A stretch of 64,000 nucleotides of DNA from the NCBI RefSeq assembly GCF_015277895.1, contig NZ_CP063815.1:372001-436000 (forward strand), read 5' to 3'. Shown one piece after another: positions 50,901 to 59,995 of this stretch. Position 1 is the stretch's first letter. The number at the start of each line of letters is the position of its first letter. A program made the position numbers and the translations under genes. Under the pieces are notes generated by a model, which did not search any database, had not been told where the DNA came from, and saw only the letters and a program-made list of their open reading frames with translations. This DNA is from Microbacterium abyssi (GTDB lineage Bacteria; Actinomycetota; Actinomycetes; Actinomycetales; Microbacteriaceae).

Positions 50901-53900
50901 GGTCGTCCGCCCCGGACGCGAGATCGCCGTTCCCGTGATGCTGAACGACTCCGATCCCGAGGGTGACAAGATCGCTCTGGTCGAAGACGGCCTCGTCGAA
51001 CCGGAGATCGACGACATGTCCGCCCGCGTGTCGGGGGACCGTGTGCTCGTCGAGGCGCCGAACCGCGCCGTCGAGACGTCGCTGCAGTACACGATCAGCG
51101 ACGCTCGGGGCGCCACGGCGCAGGCCGTGCTGCAGATCACGGTCGACGAGGACGTGCCGCTGCTGGCGCCGATCGCCCGCGACGACCGCGTCCTGCCCAC
51201 AGACCTCGTCGACGGGGGACTCACCTCCGATGTCGACATTCTCGCCAACGACGAGGATCCAGACGGCACGACCGACGGTCTCGAGGTCGAGGTCGGCCCA
51301 GGCGGCACTCTCCTCGACGACGGCAAGGTGCGCGTCGACGTCGGCGATGAGATGCAGCTGATCCGCTACACGCTCACCGATCGCGACGGTCTCGAGACCT
51401 CGGCGTTCATCTTCGTGCCGGCCGTTCAGGACCTGCGTCCCTCGCTCACCTCGACCAAGCCGGTCGAGGTCGTCAGCGGCGAGACCAAGGAGCTGCCTCT
51501 GGACGAGTACGTCGCTGTCGCGGGCGGCGGAACGGTGACGATCACGGAGCACGCCAAGGTGAGCGCGTCGCACGCCGACGGCGCCGACCTGGTGAAGGAC
51601 GGCGGCACGCTCGTCTACACCTCGGCTGCCGGCTACTTCGGTGAGGACGGCATCACGTTCGAGGTCACCGACGGCACCGGCCCGGATGATCCAGAGGGCC
51701 GCAAGGCGACGCTGACGATCCCGATCACGGTGCTGCCGCCGGAGAACCAGCAGCCGACGTTCACGCGCGGCGAGGTCAACGTCGCACCCGGCGAGGAGGC
51801 GACCACTCTGGACCTTGCCGCTCTGACGGATGACCCCGACGTGGAGGATGCCGGCAAGCACACCTACTCCCTGCAGGGCAGTGCAGGCAACGGTGTCAGT
51901 GCGAACATCGTCGACGGCAGCACGCTGTCGGTCGAGGCCGCATCGAACGCCCAGAAGGGCACCGCGGAGACGCTTACCATCCGGGTGTCCGACGGCGAGA
52001 CCGAGGCGATCGAGGGCACCGTCATCGTCAACGTCACGGCGTCCACCCGCGCCCCGGCCACGGCGAACACCGACACGATCGCCGAGGCCGATCAGGGCGA
52101 GACCATCATGGTTCCCGTGCTCGAGAACGACTTCAACCCGTTCCCCGAGACGCCGCTGGAGGTGCTTTCGGTCGCGACCGAGACCGGCGACGGCGCGGCA
52201 GCCGTCGAGGGCGACCAGGTCAGCGTGACGCCGGGCGCCGAGTTCGTCGGCACCCTGGTCGTGCGGTACACGATCGAGGATGCCACCGAGGATGCAGATC
52301 GCCATGTGGACGGCCGCATCGTTCTGACCGTGCAGGGCGTGCCGGAGGCACCTGGGCGGCCGCAGGTGACGAGCGTGCAGGATCGCACGGTGGTGGTGTC
52401 GTTCTCGGCGCCGTCGAACAACGGTGCGGAGATCACCCACTACACGGTCTCGAGCACCTCGGGAAGTCCGTACAGCAAGCAGTGCGATTCCACGACCTGC
52501 ACGCTCGACGGGCTCACCAACAACGTCGAGTACACCTTCCAGGTCGTGGCGACCAATCGCGTCGGCGACTCCGAACCGTCCGGCGCCTCGCAGGTCGCCC
52601 GCCCGGATGCGCGCCCCGACACCCCGGTCGCGCCGACCCTGGTGTTCGGCGACAAGTCGCTGAAGGTCGCGTGGAAGACGCCGACGACCCCCGGATCACC
52701 GGTCGAGTCGTTCAACCTGCAGATCTCGCCGGCACCGCCGTCCGGAATCACGGAGAAGACCGGAGTGACGGGCAACTCCATGACCTGGGAGGGACTGGAG
52801 AACGGCTCGTCGTATCAGGTGCGGGTGCAGGCCGTGAACCGGGCTCCTGAACCGTCCACTTGGAGCGGGTGGTCGCTCGCAGAGATCCCCGCGGGGCCCC
52901 CGGCGCAGCCGGCGGCGCCGACGACGGCAGAACTGTCACCGGTGGGCGACCAGGCGCAGATGAGGGTCTCCTGGAACGCCCCGAACAACAACGGCGATGC
53001 GATCTCGCGCTACGAGCTGCAGGTGCTCGAGGGCGGGACCACCATGCGGACCATCCCCGTCGCCGCAGGGCAGACCAGCCAGGCGGTCGTGGTACCCACC
53101 TCAGAATCCGGGTACTCCTACATCGTCCGCGCCGAGAACAAGGCCGGGTGGGGTCAGTGGAGTCCGGCGTCGGCGGAGCGCCGTGGCGCGATCCGGCCGG
53201 ATGCTCCGGCGACTCCGAAGATCACAGCCGACGACCGGTCGATCACGATCGCCGACAACTACACGCTCACGGCCGAGCAGCGCAACGGCGCCAAGGCGTC
53301 CGAGATCACCTATCAGTACCGCCTGAACAGCAACGGCTGGCAGAACCTCACCAACCGGACGATCGGCGGTCTGACCAACGGCGGCGACTACTCGGTGCAG
53401 ATCCGCGCTCTGTCGAACACGGGCACCGGCAGCTACACCGGGGCCGAGTCGGCGCGGTCGAACACCGCAACGCCGTTCGGTATCCCGCCGAAGCCGAACG
53501 CCGATGCGAGGAACAACGGCGGCAACATCACGCTGAGCTGGAGCAACAACGGCAACAACGGCGCGGCGCTCGATCAGACGCAGATCCGCATCCGCAACCA
53601 GAACGGCAACTGGGGCGGCTGGGAAGGCGTGAACAACAGCGGCAGCCGCAACGTCGGCGGGCAGTACTCGCAGAATTGGGCGATCGAGGTGCGGGTGCAC
53701 AACAAGGCCGGCTGGTCTGCGGTCGCCTCCGCGTCGGCGACCACCGACCCCAAGCCGAAGCCACGGGCCTGGACCACCCAGGGGCCGAACTCGGGGAAAT
53801 GCTCGCCCGATGTCTGCCACTACCTCCGTTTCTCCGTCTCGGACTTCCCCGCTGGGCACTACACGGTCTGGTGCCTTGAGAACGGCCAACGCTTCGCTGG

Positions 53901-54051
53901 CGGAGCGCGGTGGTACATCCCCGCGAACGGCGCCGCGTACATCGACGACCCGGGCTGGTCGGGTTGCTACCACGGTGGATTCAACAGCAAGTACAACCTC
54001 CAGATGGAGATCGTCGGCTGGGGTACGACCGAAGGCATTCGCTGGGATTAG
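47941..54051 (+). CDS. Giant exported protein with Ig-like and fibronectin type III domains
   Basis: A 2036-residue surface or secreted protein. An N-terminal signal anchor (residues about 14-34, AASVAGVTAAVVAIGTLAFA) precedes a region to about 390 that resembles a beta-propeller. A Glu/Thr-rich linker follows. Residues about 396-1460 hold roughly eleven tandem 95-residue cadherin/Ig-like repeats, recognised by PPVAxxDxxxVRPG...VLDNDxDPxGD-type openings. Residues about 1468-1940 carry four or five Fn3 domains (WSGWS, WGQWSPAS, WGGWEG). The last 90 residues form a separate domain with four cysteines (KCSPDVC, VWC, SGC). It probably forms a long rod across the wall. It begins an operon of MoxR, DUF58, transglutaminase-fold and phospho-signalling genes. 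No sortase signal is present. Confidence 0.85.
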   Translation: MKALSWLRAKPKTAASVAGVTAAVVAIGTLAFAYEGNPTTKVDLNDGGVWITKSSALMVGHFNNESTLLDGGLRTTGESFDILQDESTILVTDRTNATLTAVDPARVSLGDTTTIPGSAKVALGAQTAAILDKDSGDLWVVPVKGISGFELQGADPLVELGKNSDVTVGQDGTVYAVSGEGAEVVTVPVDNEGEALEPSTAPLEGLDASVAPTITAVGTTPVVLSPADSAVMTPGGFSTEIPEADSAVLQYASTATDDVTVATASQLIDVPLDGGEPAVTKSGGNGTPAAPVSLLGCSYGAWSGSGTFVRECPGDGDDVSEQIPGVENSASLTFRVNRNVIILNDTVGGAAWLADESLQQVDNWNDLTPPEGETEDEEETTEETVETTLPVRTDVNTPPVAEDDEFGVRPGQTTALPVLDNDNDPDGDVLVAGLAEQQPSVGAVQPIYDGGSLQIAVEEDASGAASFMYEVNDGRGGTDTAQVSLSVKDWDTNTAPKPKRTTTLAIETGGTVSYNVLPDWIDPEGDDIYLSDVTAAPGDEVEFTTDGQITYRATASLQGRKEVQVMVADALGEVATGTLVLDVRPSGSTLPKTNADHVMTRVGEQVTVSPLANDSSSGREPLRLTRVNGDETPGATIVPDYPNKTFTFSAPSPGVYYVLYEVAAGPNGVPGIVRVDVADAAEQDLPPVAVRDVALLPTGGEVLLGVLNNDTDPSGGILVIQSVSVEPGSGISVSVLNHESLRIGDQGALDEQVRITYRISNGSKTAEGEVVVIPIPAPQKILPPVASPDQAVVRVNDVVTIPVLDNDTSPIGDALTLEPELIEPFVEPEDGEIFVSQDAVRFRAGPEAKTVYATYEVSDTRGNKVGGYITIQIVPEQEENAAPRPQDITTRVLSGNTANIAVPLDGIDADGDSVELIGLASNPAKGRIIEVAQNYFVYEAYADSSGVDTFAYRVRDRLGKEGTATIRVGIAPAEDMNQAPYAVKDSVVVRPGREIAVPVMLNDSDPEGDKIALVEDGLVEPEIDDMSARVSGDRVLVEAPNRAVETSLQYTISDARGATAQAVLQITVDEDVPLLAPIARDDRVLPTDLVDGGLTSDVDILANDEDPDGTTDGLEVEVGPGGTLLDDGKVRVDVGDEMQLIRYTLTDRDGLETSAFIFVPAVQDLRPSLTSTKPVEVVSGETKELPLDEYVAVAGGGTVTITEHAKVSASHADGADLVKDGGTLVYTSAAGYFGEDGITFEVTDGTGPDDPEGRKATLTIPITVLPPENQQPTFTRGEVNVAPGEEATTLDLAALTDDPDVEDAGKHTYSLQGSAGNGVSANIVDGSTLSVEAASNAQKGTAETLTIRVSDGETEAIEGTVIVNVTASTRAPATANTDTIAEADQGETIMVPVLENDFNPFPETPLEVLSVATETGDGAAAVEGDQVSVTPGAEFVGTLVVRYTIEDATEDADRHVDGRIVLTVQGVPEAPGRPQVTSVQDRTVVVSFSAPSNNGAEITHYTVSSTSGSPYSKQCDSTTCTLDGLTNNVEYTFQVVATNRVGDSEPSGASQVARPDARPDTPVAPTLVFGDKSLKVAWKTPTTPGSPVESFNLQISPAPPSGITEKTGVTGNSMTWEGLENGSSYQVRVQAVNRAPEPSTWSGWSLAEIPAGPPAQPAAPTTAELSPVGDQAQMRVSWNAPNNNGDAISRYELQVLEGGTTMRTIPVAAGQTSQAVVVPTSESGYSYIVRAENKAGWGQWSPASAERRGAIRPDAPATPKITADDRSITIADNYTLTAEQRNGAKASEITYQYRLNSNGWQNLTNRTIGGLTNGGDYSVQIRALSNTGTGSYTGAESARSNTATPFGIPPKPNADARNNGGNITLSWSNNGNNGAALDQTQIRIRNQNGNWGGWEGVNNSGSRNVGGQYSQNWAIEVRVHNKAGWSAVASASATTDPKPKPRAWTTQGPNSGKCSPDVCHYLRFSVSDFPAGHYTVWCLENGQRFAGGARWYIPANGAAYIDDPGWSGCYHGGFNSKYNLQMEIVGWGTTEGIRWD

Positions 54052-54130
54052 CGGTCGCCGCACGACGCAACGCGGTGCGGGTTTGCCGCGACGAAGATTC
54101 GAACTGAGATCAGACAGAGGAAGAACACAA

Positions 54131-55102
54131 ATGAGCATGACCCCCGAGCAGGCCGCCTGGTTCCAGGGAACCTTCACGCGCCTCGTCGAGAACATCGACA
54201 AGGCCGTGCAGGGCAAGCACGAGGTGATCAGCCTGGTGCTGGCATCCATGCTGGCCGAAGGCCACGTCCTCCTCGAGGATGCACCGGGAACCGGCAAGAC
54301 GAGCCTCGCGAAGGCGCTCGCCGCGACCGTGCAGGGCACGAGCTCCCGCATCCAGTTCACGCCCGACCTGCTGCCCTCAGACGTCACCGGTGTCACGATC
54401 TACGACCAGCAGTCGCACAAGTTCGAGTTCCACAAGGGTCCGATCTTCTCGTCGATCGTGCTCGCCGACGAGATCAACCGCGCGTCGCCCAAGACGCAGT
54501 CGGCGCTGCTCGAGGTCATGGAGGAGTCCAAGGTCACGGTCGACGGTGTCACGCACGAGGCCGGACGGCCGTTCCTCGTGATCGCGACGCAGAACCCGGT
54601 CGAGCAGGCGGGCACCTACAAGCTGCCCGAGGCGCAGCTGGACCGCTTCCTCATCAAGACGTCGATCGGCTACCCCGACCTCGCGGTGACCGAGAGCATC
54701 CTGGCCGGGGCCTCCGACCGCAACCCGTCATCGCACCTGTCGGCGATCATCACCACCGGCGCCGTCGCCGACATGGCCGATCTCGCGGCCACCGTGCACG
54801 TCGAGCCCGCCGTGCTGCGCTACGTCGCCGAGCTCGCGGAGGCCACGCGCGAGGACAGCGGAGTGCGGCTCGGCGTCTCGGTGCGCGGCGCGATCGCCAT
54901 GATCCGCCTGGCGAAGGTGTGGGCGGCATCCCGCGGGCGCCACTACGTCCTCCCCGACGACATCAAGACGCTCATCGCGCCGGCGTGGCAGCACCGCCTG
55001 ATGCTCGACGCCGAAGCCGAGTTCGCCGGCACGACGGCCGACGTCGTGATCGCCCGCGTGCTCGACGGCATCGCAGCACCCCAGGCGCGAACGGCGGCTT
55101 GA
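54131..55102 (+). CDS. MoxR-family AAA+ ATPase
   Basis: A 323-residue AAA+ ATPase: Walker A EDAPGTGKTSL (about 49-59), Walker B SIVLADEINRASPKTQ (about 109), sensor-1 IATQNPVEQAGTY, and arginine-finger PEAQLDRFL. MoxR ATPases act as chaperones in assembly of VWA-domain or DUF58 proteins in the membrane. The ATG at 54131 is used; the longer frame overlaps the giant gene. It overlaps the DUF58 start by one base (TGATG), the classical MoxR-DUF58-transglutaminase arrangement. Confidence 0.93.
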   Translation: MSMTPEQAAWFQGTFTRLVENIDKAVQGKHEVISLVLASMLAEGHVLLEDAPGTGKTSLAKALAATVQGTSSRIQFTPDLLPSDVTGVTIYDQQSHKFEFHKGPIFSSIVLADEINRASPKTQSALLEVMEESKVTVDGVTHEAGRPFLVIATQNPVEQAGTYKLPEAQLDRFLIKTSIGYPDLAVTESILAGASDRNPSSHLSAIITTGAVADMADLAATVHVEPAVLRYVAELAEATREDSGVRLGVSVRGAIAMIRLAKVWAASRGRHYVLPDDIKTLIAPAWQHRLMLDAEAEFAGTTADVVIARVLDGIAAPQARTAA

Positions 55103-56361
55103 TGACCGCAGAGACGCTGCCCGCCGCGACCGAGACCGCACGCGACGCCGGCTGGCGTGACATCGCGGCGCTCATCGGCGCGCGCATCGCAGATCGTCTG
55201 CAGAAGATCGCGAGCGTCGTCCGTCCGCTCGCCTGGGTGCTGATGGCCCTGACTCTCGTGTTCTGGATCGCGGGATTGAGCCTGGGCTGGAAGGAGCTGA
55301 CCGTCACCGCCGTCATCGTGACGATCACGCTGCTGCTGTGCGCGCTCTTCCTCATCGGACGCACCGAGTACGACGTCGCCCTCGACCTCGCCCGCACTCG
55401 TGTCGTCGTCGGCGAACGCGCCGTCGGCGCGCTGACTCTCGCGAACCCCGGAGGGCGTGCCATCCTGCCGTCGCGGGTCGTGCTGCCGGTCGGCAGCGGC
55501 CGCGGCGAGTTCGGCATCCAGCGCCTCGCCCCAGGTGAGAAGGCGGAGGAGCTGTTCGCGATCCCGACCCAGCGCCGCGGCGTCGTCAAGGTCGGCCCCG
55601 TGAGCGTGGTCCGCGGGGACCCTCTCGGCCTGTTCGAGCGCGCACATCGCCGCGACGACCCGGTCGATCTGTTCGTCCACCCGAAGACCGTTCTGTTCGA
55701 CGGTCAGTCGCTCGGCTTCCTGCGCGACCTCGAGGGCCTACCCGCCGCCGACCTCTCTCGCGACGACGTGTCATTCCACGCGCTCAACGAGTACCAGCCC
55801 GGTGACGATCTTCGGCACGTGCACTGGCGCTCCACCGCGCGCACCGGCGTCATGATGGTGCGCCAGTACGAGGAGACCCGCCGCTCGCACTTCGTCATCG
55901 GCCTCTCGCGCTCCATCGGCGACTACGCCAGGGCTCAGGACTTCGAGCTCGGCATCTCGGTCGCCGGCTCCATCGGCCTGCGCGCTCTTCGCGACTCGCA
56001 GCGCGTCGAGGTGCGCGTGCAGGGGCGCGAGCTGCGCGCGGGCACCGGCAAGCAGCTGCTCGACTCGCTCGCCGCGGTCGAGGAGAGCAAGCCCCGCGAT
56101 GGCGGCATCTCCGACCTCAGCGGCGTGATCGCCGCGACCATGCCGCTCGCCAGCGTCGTCGTCCTGGTGTGCGGCGCGAAGGTCTCGAACGAGGACCTCC
56201 GGCTCGCCTGCTCGCGGCTGCCCTTCGGCGCACGCGTGATCGCGATCGTCGCGGACACCACCGTCGAGATCCCCGCGCTGCGCCGCATCGCAGACGCCGA
56301 CGTGGTCAGCGTCGGCGCTCTCGCGCAGATCCCGCTCGCCCTGCAGAAGGTCCTCGCATGA
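55102..56361 (+). CDS. DUF58 membrane-anchored protein
   Basis: A 419-residue protein with two N-terminal membrane helices (PLAWVLMALTLVFWIAGLSLG and TVTAVIVTITLLLCALFLIG) and a cytoplasmic or extracytoplasmic domain with the DUF58 block DDLRHVHWRSTARTGVMMVRQYEE near residues 235-260. A VWA-like fold follows (FVIGLSRSIGDYA). Partner of MoxR in known operons, with an unknown molecular role, thought to help assemble envelope complexes. Coupled to both neighbours. Confidence 0.88.
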   Translation: MTAETLPAATETARDAGWRDIAALIGARIADRLQKIASVVRPLAWVLMALTLVFWIAGLSLGWKELTVTAVIVTITLLLCALFLIGRTEYDVALDLARTRVVVGERAVGALTLANPGGRAILPSRVVLPVGSGRGEFGIQRLAPGEKAEELFAIPTQRRGVVKVGPVSVVRGDPLGLFERAHRRDDPVDLFVHPKTVLFDGQSLGFLRDLEGLPAADLSRDDVSFHALNEYQPGDDLRHVHWRSTARTGVMMVRQYEETRRSHFVIGLSRSIGDYARAQDFELGISVAGSIGLRALRDSQRVEVRVQGRELRAGTGKQLLDSLAAVEESKPRDGGISDLSGVIAATMPLASVVVLVCGAKVSNEDLRLACSRLPFGARVIAIVADTTVEIPALRRIADADVVSVGALAQIPLALQKVLA

Positions 56362-58784
56362 GCGCCGCCGCAGTATCCGCCCCAGCCGCCGCGACCGTCG
56401 AACCAGGCGAGCGCACCCCGATCCGGCTGCGTCGCTGGATCCTCGATGTCGGGGCCGTCGCACTGCTTCTCGGAGTGGTCGCCGCCGGCTTCTGGCCGAG
56501 CTTCGCCGGTCCCGGTTATCTGGGCGCCGCCATCGGCGGCTCCATCCTCGGCATCGCCGTCGCCGTCGTCGCCGCGTGGCGCCGCTGGGGGATCCTCATC
56601 ATCGCCGGTCTCACCGTGCTGGTTTACTTCGTGTTCGGCGGCGCGCTGGCGCTGCCGCACACCGCGATCATCGGCGTCATCCCCTCGCTCGAGACCCTGC
56701 AGCAGCTCGCGATCGGTGTCGTGACGTCGTGGAAGCAGATGCTCACCACGGTGGCGCCGGTCTCGGGCGCGGACGGGCACCTGATCGTGCCGTTCCTCCT
56801 GCTGCTCGCCGGTGCGGTGGTCACGGCATCCCTCGCTCTGCGCCTCACCCAGCCCGCCTGGGCGCTGATCCCCGCCGGTGCGCTGCTCGCGGCGGTCATC
56901 GCCCTCGGCACGCCGGAGCCGGCGGTTCCCGTCGTCCAGGGTGCGCTGTTCGCGGTCGTCAGCATCGTGTGGCTCGCGGTGCGGCAGATCTGGATGCCGC
57001 AGAACGCGGCGGTGTCGGTCAGCGAGGTCGACCCGAGCCGTGCGAACCAGATGCGGATGCGCCGCCTGGTCTCGGGCGCCGTGGTGCTCGCCGTCGCCGT
57101 CGGAGCAGGAGCGGCGACCAGCGCGTTCACCGCGCCCACCGAGGTCCGCCACGTGCTGCGCGACACGATCATCCCCCCGTTCGACGTGCGCGATTATCCG
57201 AGCGCGCTGCAGTCGTTCCGCGGTCACGTGCGCGATGACGCCGAGAACACGCTGTTCACTGTCCGCGGTCTGCCGGAGGGCGCGCGCATCCGCCTCGCGG
57301 CGATGGACGAGTTCGATGGCCAGGTCATCAACGTCACCGACGGCGGGCCGGGCTCATCGAGTGCGTTCACGCCGATCCGCTCCAACATGTCGCCCGACGC
57401 CGAGGGGCTGCCGGTGACCCTGCAGGTCGACGTCGACCAGTACGCCGGCGTCTGGGTACCGCAGGCGGGTCTCGTCTCGGAGTTCCGCTTCGCCGGCGAC
57501 GATGCCGACGCCCTGCGTCGCGGCACCTACTACAGCACCGGGTCCGGCACGGCCGTCGCCACTCAGGGGCTGCGCCAGGGCGACAGCTACACCGTGAAGA
57601 CGACGGTGCCGGCCGAGTACTCCGACGAGCAGCTCGCCGACGCCGAGTTCGGCAACGTGCAGCTGCCGAAGAACGACAACGTCCCCGAGGAGCTCTCGAC
57701 GCTCGCGGGCGAGATCGTGTCCGAGGCCGAGACGCCGGCCGAGCAGGCGCAGGCGCTGGCGACGTACCTCTCCGAGGAGGGCTTCTTCAGTCACGGCCTG
57801 GAGGGCGAGGTCATCTCCCGCGCCGGCCACACCTCCGAGCGCATCGCCACCCTCATCAGCGGCGACCAGATGATCGGCGACGACGAGCAGTATGCGGTCG
57901 CCATGGCCCTGCTGGCGGGAGAGCTCGGCATCCCGGCGCGGGTCGTGATGGGGTTCTACCCCGACGAGAAGGATGCCGGCGCCGCCGCCTTCTCGGCCAA
58001 CGGCGAGAACCTCCACGCCTGGGTCGAGGTCAATTTCGACGGCTTCGGCTGGGTGCCGTTCGACCCGACGCCGCCGGAGGATCAGGTCCCCAACGACCAG
58101 AACACCAAGCCGCGCGCCGACCCGAAGCCGCAGGTGCTGCAGCCGCCGCCCCCGCCGCAGGAGCCGGTCGACCTGCCGCCGACGCTGCCGGACGACCGCG
58201 AGTCGGAGGACGAATCGCTGAACATCGCGGGCATCATCGCCGCGATCCTCGCCATCGGCGGGATCTCGCTCGGCGTCATCGCCCTGCTCGCCTCGCCCTT
58301 CATCATCATCGGCGCATGGAAGGCCTCCCGCCGTCGCGCGCGTCGCATGGCCGACCGCACGGCCGACCGCATCGCCGGCGGATGGGACGAGCTCACGGAC
58401 CGAGCCGTCGACTACGGCGCACGTATCACCCCTGGCGCCACTCGCGGTGAGGAGGCGGTTCTGGTCGCCGATTCCCTCGCCGTCCCCACGGTCACGACGC
58501 TGGCCGATCGCGCGGACGCCGAGGTGTTCGGCCCGAGCGACCCGAGCCCGGAGGACGTCGAGATGTTCTGGAAGGAGGTCGATGACATCGTCGCCGGTCT
58601 CGGCAGCGAGGCCGGCTTCTGGAAGCGGATGAAGGCGCGGCTGAGCCTGCGTTCGGTGCTGGGAGGCTCGGCACTGTCGAACGGATTCCAGAGCCTGAAG
58701 GATGCCGCGACCGCGCGCGTCCGGCGAGAACCTGGCACCATCAAGAACAGCACGACTGAAGCACCCGAGAGCGAGACACCATGA
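56358..58784 (+). CDS. Membrane transglutaminase-fold protein lacking the catalytic cysteine
   Basis: An 808-residue TgpA-like protein. The N-terminal 240 residues hold six or more membrane helices, then an extracytoplasmic region. A transglutaminase-like core lies at about 480-575, a Pro-rich stretch (QPPPPPQEPVDLPP) follows, then one more membrane helix near 625-655 and a cytoplasmic tail. The core aligns on ELGIPARVVMGF, the His of NLHAWVEV and the Asp of PFDPTP, but the position of the nucleophile reads GDDEQYAVAMAL instead of the usual xCEQFAxAxA, so the cysteine is replaced by Asp. It is therefore probably not a transamidase or protease, or works differently. ATGA overlaps on both sides keep it in the operon. 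Confidence 0.85.
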   Translation: MSAAAVSAPAAATVEPGERTPIRLRRWILDVGAVALLLGVVAAGFWPSFAGPGYLGAAIGGSILGIAVAVVAAWRRWGILIIAGLTVLVYFVFGGALALPHTAIIGVIPSLETLQQLAIGVVTSWKQMLTTVAPVSGADGHLIVPFLLLLAGAVVTASLALRLTQPAWALIPAGALLAAVIALGTPEPAVPVVQGALFAVVSIVWLAVRQIWMPQNAAVSVSEVDPSRANQMRMRRLVSGAVVLAVAVGAGAATSAFTAPTEVRHVLRDTIIPPFDVRDYPSALQSFRGHVRDDAENTLFTVRGLPEGARIRLAAMDEFDGQVINVTDGGPGSSSAFTPIRSNMSPDAEGLPVTLQVDVDQYAGVWVPQAGLVSEFRFAGDDADALRRGTYYSTGSGTAVATQGLRQGDSYTVKTTVPAEYSDEQLADAEFGNVQLPKNDNVPEELSTLAGEIVSEAETPAEQAQALATYLSEEGFFSHGLEGEVISRAGHTSERIATLISGDQMIGDDEQYAVAMALLAGELGIPARVVMGFYPDEKDAGAAAFSANGENLHAWVEVNFDGFGWVPFDPTPPEDQVPNDQNTKPRADPKPQVLQPPPPPQEPVDLPPTLPDDRESEDESLNIAGIIAAILAIGGISLGVIALLASPFIIIGAWKASRRRARRMADRTADRIAGGWDELTDRAVDYGARITPGATRGEEAVLVADSLAVPTVTTLADRADAEVFGPSDPSPEDVEMFWKEVDDIVAGLGSEAGFWKRMKARLSLRSVLGGSALSNGFQSLKDAATARVRREPGTIKNSTTEAPESETP

Positions 58785-59995
58785 CGCACACGTCGTTCGG
58801 CACCGTCGCCCCGACATCACGGCGCGCCGTGGCATACATCATCGATGCCGCGATCGCCGCCGGAATCGGGATCGTCCTGACGACCCTGGTCGTGGTCATC
58901 GCGTTCGCGTCCGGTCCCGACGGAATGCTCGCCGCCCTCGGCTTCGGCCTCATGATCGTGTGGCTGCTGATGGTCGGCTGGTTCGTCGTCTACACGGTCA
59001 TGCAGAGCGGCAACGGCTCCATCGGGATGCGGGCACAGGGCCTGCGTCTCGTGAGCGAGGCCGACGGCGCCGCGCTCGGCTTCGGCCGGACGCTGGTGCG
59101 CAACATCATATTCGGGCTCGCGGCATCCATCGTCGTCGGGTACTTCACCCCGCTGTTCGACGGCTCAGGCCGCTTCCAGGGCTGGCACGACAAGGTCGCG
59201 AAGTCGCTGATGATGGATGCCAGGACCGGGCCCGCGACGGTCGGCACGCCTCCCGAGCAGGACGTGCGCGTCCCGCCGCGCCCGCCCCTGCCGCACTCGG
59301 CACCGCCGATCCCGGGCCTCGCGACGCCGATGGCCGCGCCGCAGGCTCCCGCGTTCCCGGCCGTTCCCGCCCCCGCCGCGCCGGCGCTGGACGAGACGGT
59401 GCGCGGTCCCGAGGCGCTGCGCGCGGCACCTGCTGCGCCGGTCGCGCACCCCGGTACCCCCGAGACGGGCGGTGATTCGCTCATCGCGTTCGTCCCCGGC
59501 ATCACGCAGGACGGGCCTCCGGCGCGAGAGACTCCCGCGCCGGAACCGGTGGCCCCGGCCCCGGCCCCGGCATCGCCGGCCGCCTCGGCGCCCGCTGCGG
59601 CACCCGCTCCGATTCCGGCATCAGAGCCGGGCGAGGTCTCGGACATAGAGGACACCCGCATCAGCATCCCTGGCCACCGGCTCGTCTTCACCTGGGACGA
59701 CGGCACCAGGGTGACGGTGTCGCGCCGCACGCTGTTCGGGCGCAACCCGTCGCCTGAGGACGGCGCGGTGGTCGTCCCCGTCCGCGACGAGACGCTGTCG
59801 CTGTCGAAGACGCACTTCGAGGCGGCCGCCGAGCCCTCCGGCGGCTGGATCATGGACCGGCACTCCACCAACGGCACGATCATCATGCGCGACGGCCACC
59901 GGATCAGCTGCGAGCCCGGTGAGCAGGTGCGCATCCGGCTCGGCGACGCCATCGAGATCGGCGACCGCATCGTCACGGTCGGAGGCTACGCGTGA
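58781..59995 (+). CDS. RDD membrane domain fused to FHA domain
   Basis: A 404-residue fusion. Residues about 12-150 are an RDD membrane domain with three helices (RRAVAYIIDAAIAAGIGIVL, the GFGLMIVWLLMVGWFVVYTVM segment in part, and NIIFGLAASIVVGYFTP). A 140-residue Ala/Pro linker follows. Residues about 300-404 are a forkhead-associated domain that reads phosphothreonine: LFGRNPSP (Arg), LSLSKTHFE (Ser) and DRHSTNGT (Asn) are all kept. It would recruit phosphorylated partners to the membrane, presumably substrates of the kinase three genes on. The linker could itself be a phosphorylation target. Confidence 0.88.
   Translation: MTHTSFGTVAPTSRRAVAYIIDAAIAAGIGIVLTTLVVVIAFASGPDGMLAALGFGLMIVWLLMVGWFVVYTVMQSGNGSIGMRAQGLRLVSEADGAALGFGRTLVRNIIFGLAASIVVGYFTPLFDGSGRFQGWHDKVAKSLMMDARTGPATVGTPPEQDVRVPPRPPLPHSAPPIPGLATPMAAPQAPAFPAVPAPAAPALDETVRGPEALRAAPAAPVAHPGTPETGGDSLIAFVPGITQDGPPARETPAPEPVAPAPAPASPAASAPAAAPAPIPASEPGEVSDIEDTRISIPGHRLVFTWDDGTRVTVSRRTLFGRNPSPEDGAVVVPVRDETLSLSKTHFEAAAEPSGGWIMDRHSTNGTIIMRDGHRISCEPGEQVRIRLGDAIEIGDRIVTVGGYA

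Noticed and set aside
49789..52440. 883-codon minus-strand frame within the giant gene
   Set aside because: It is a shadow of the Ig-repeat coding frame; no start signal, no recognisable domain and a repetitive His/Arg/Asp composition.
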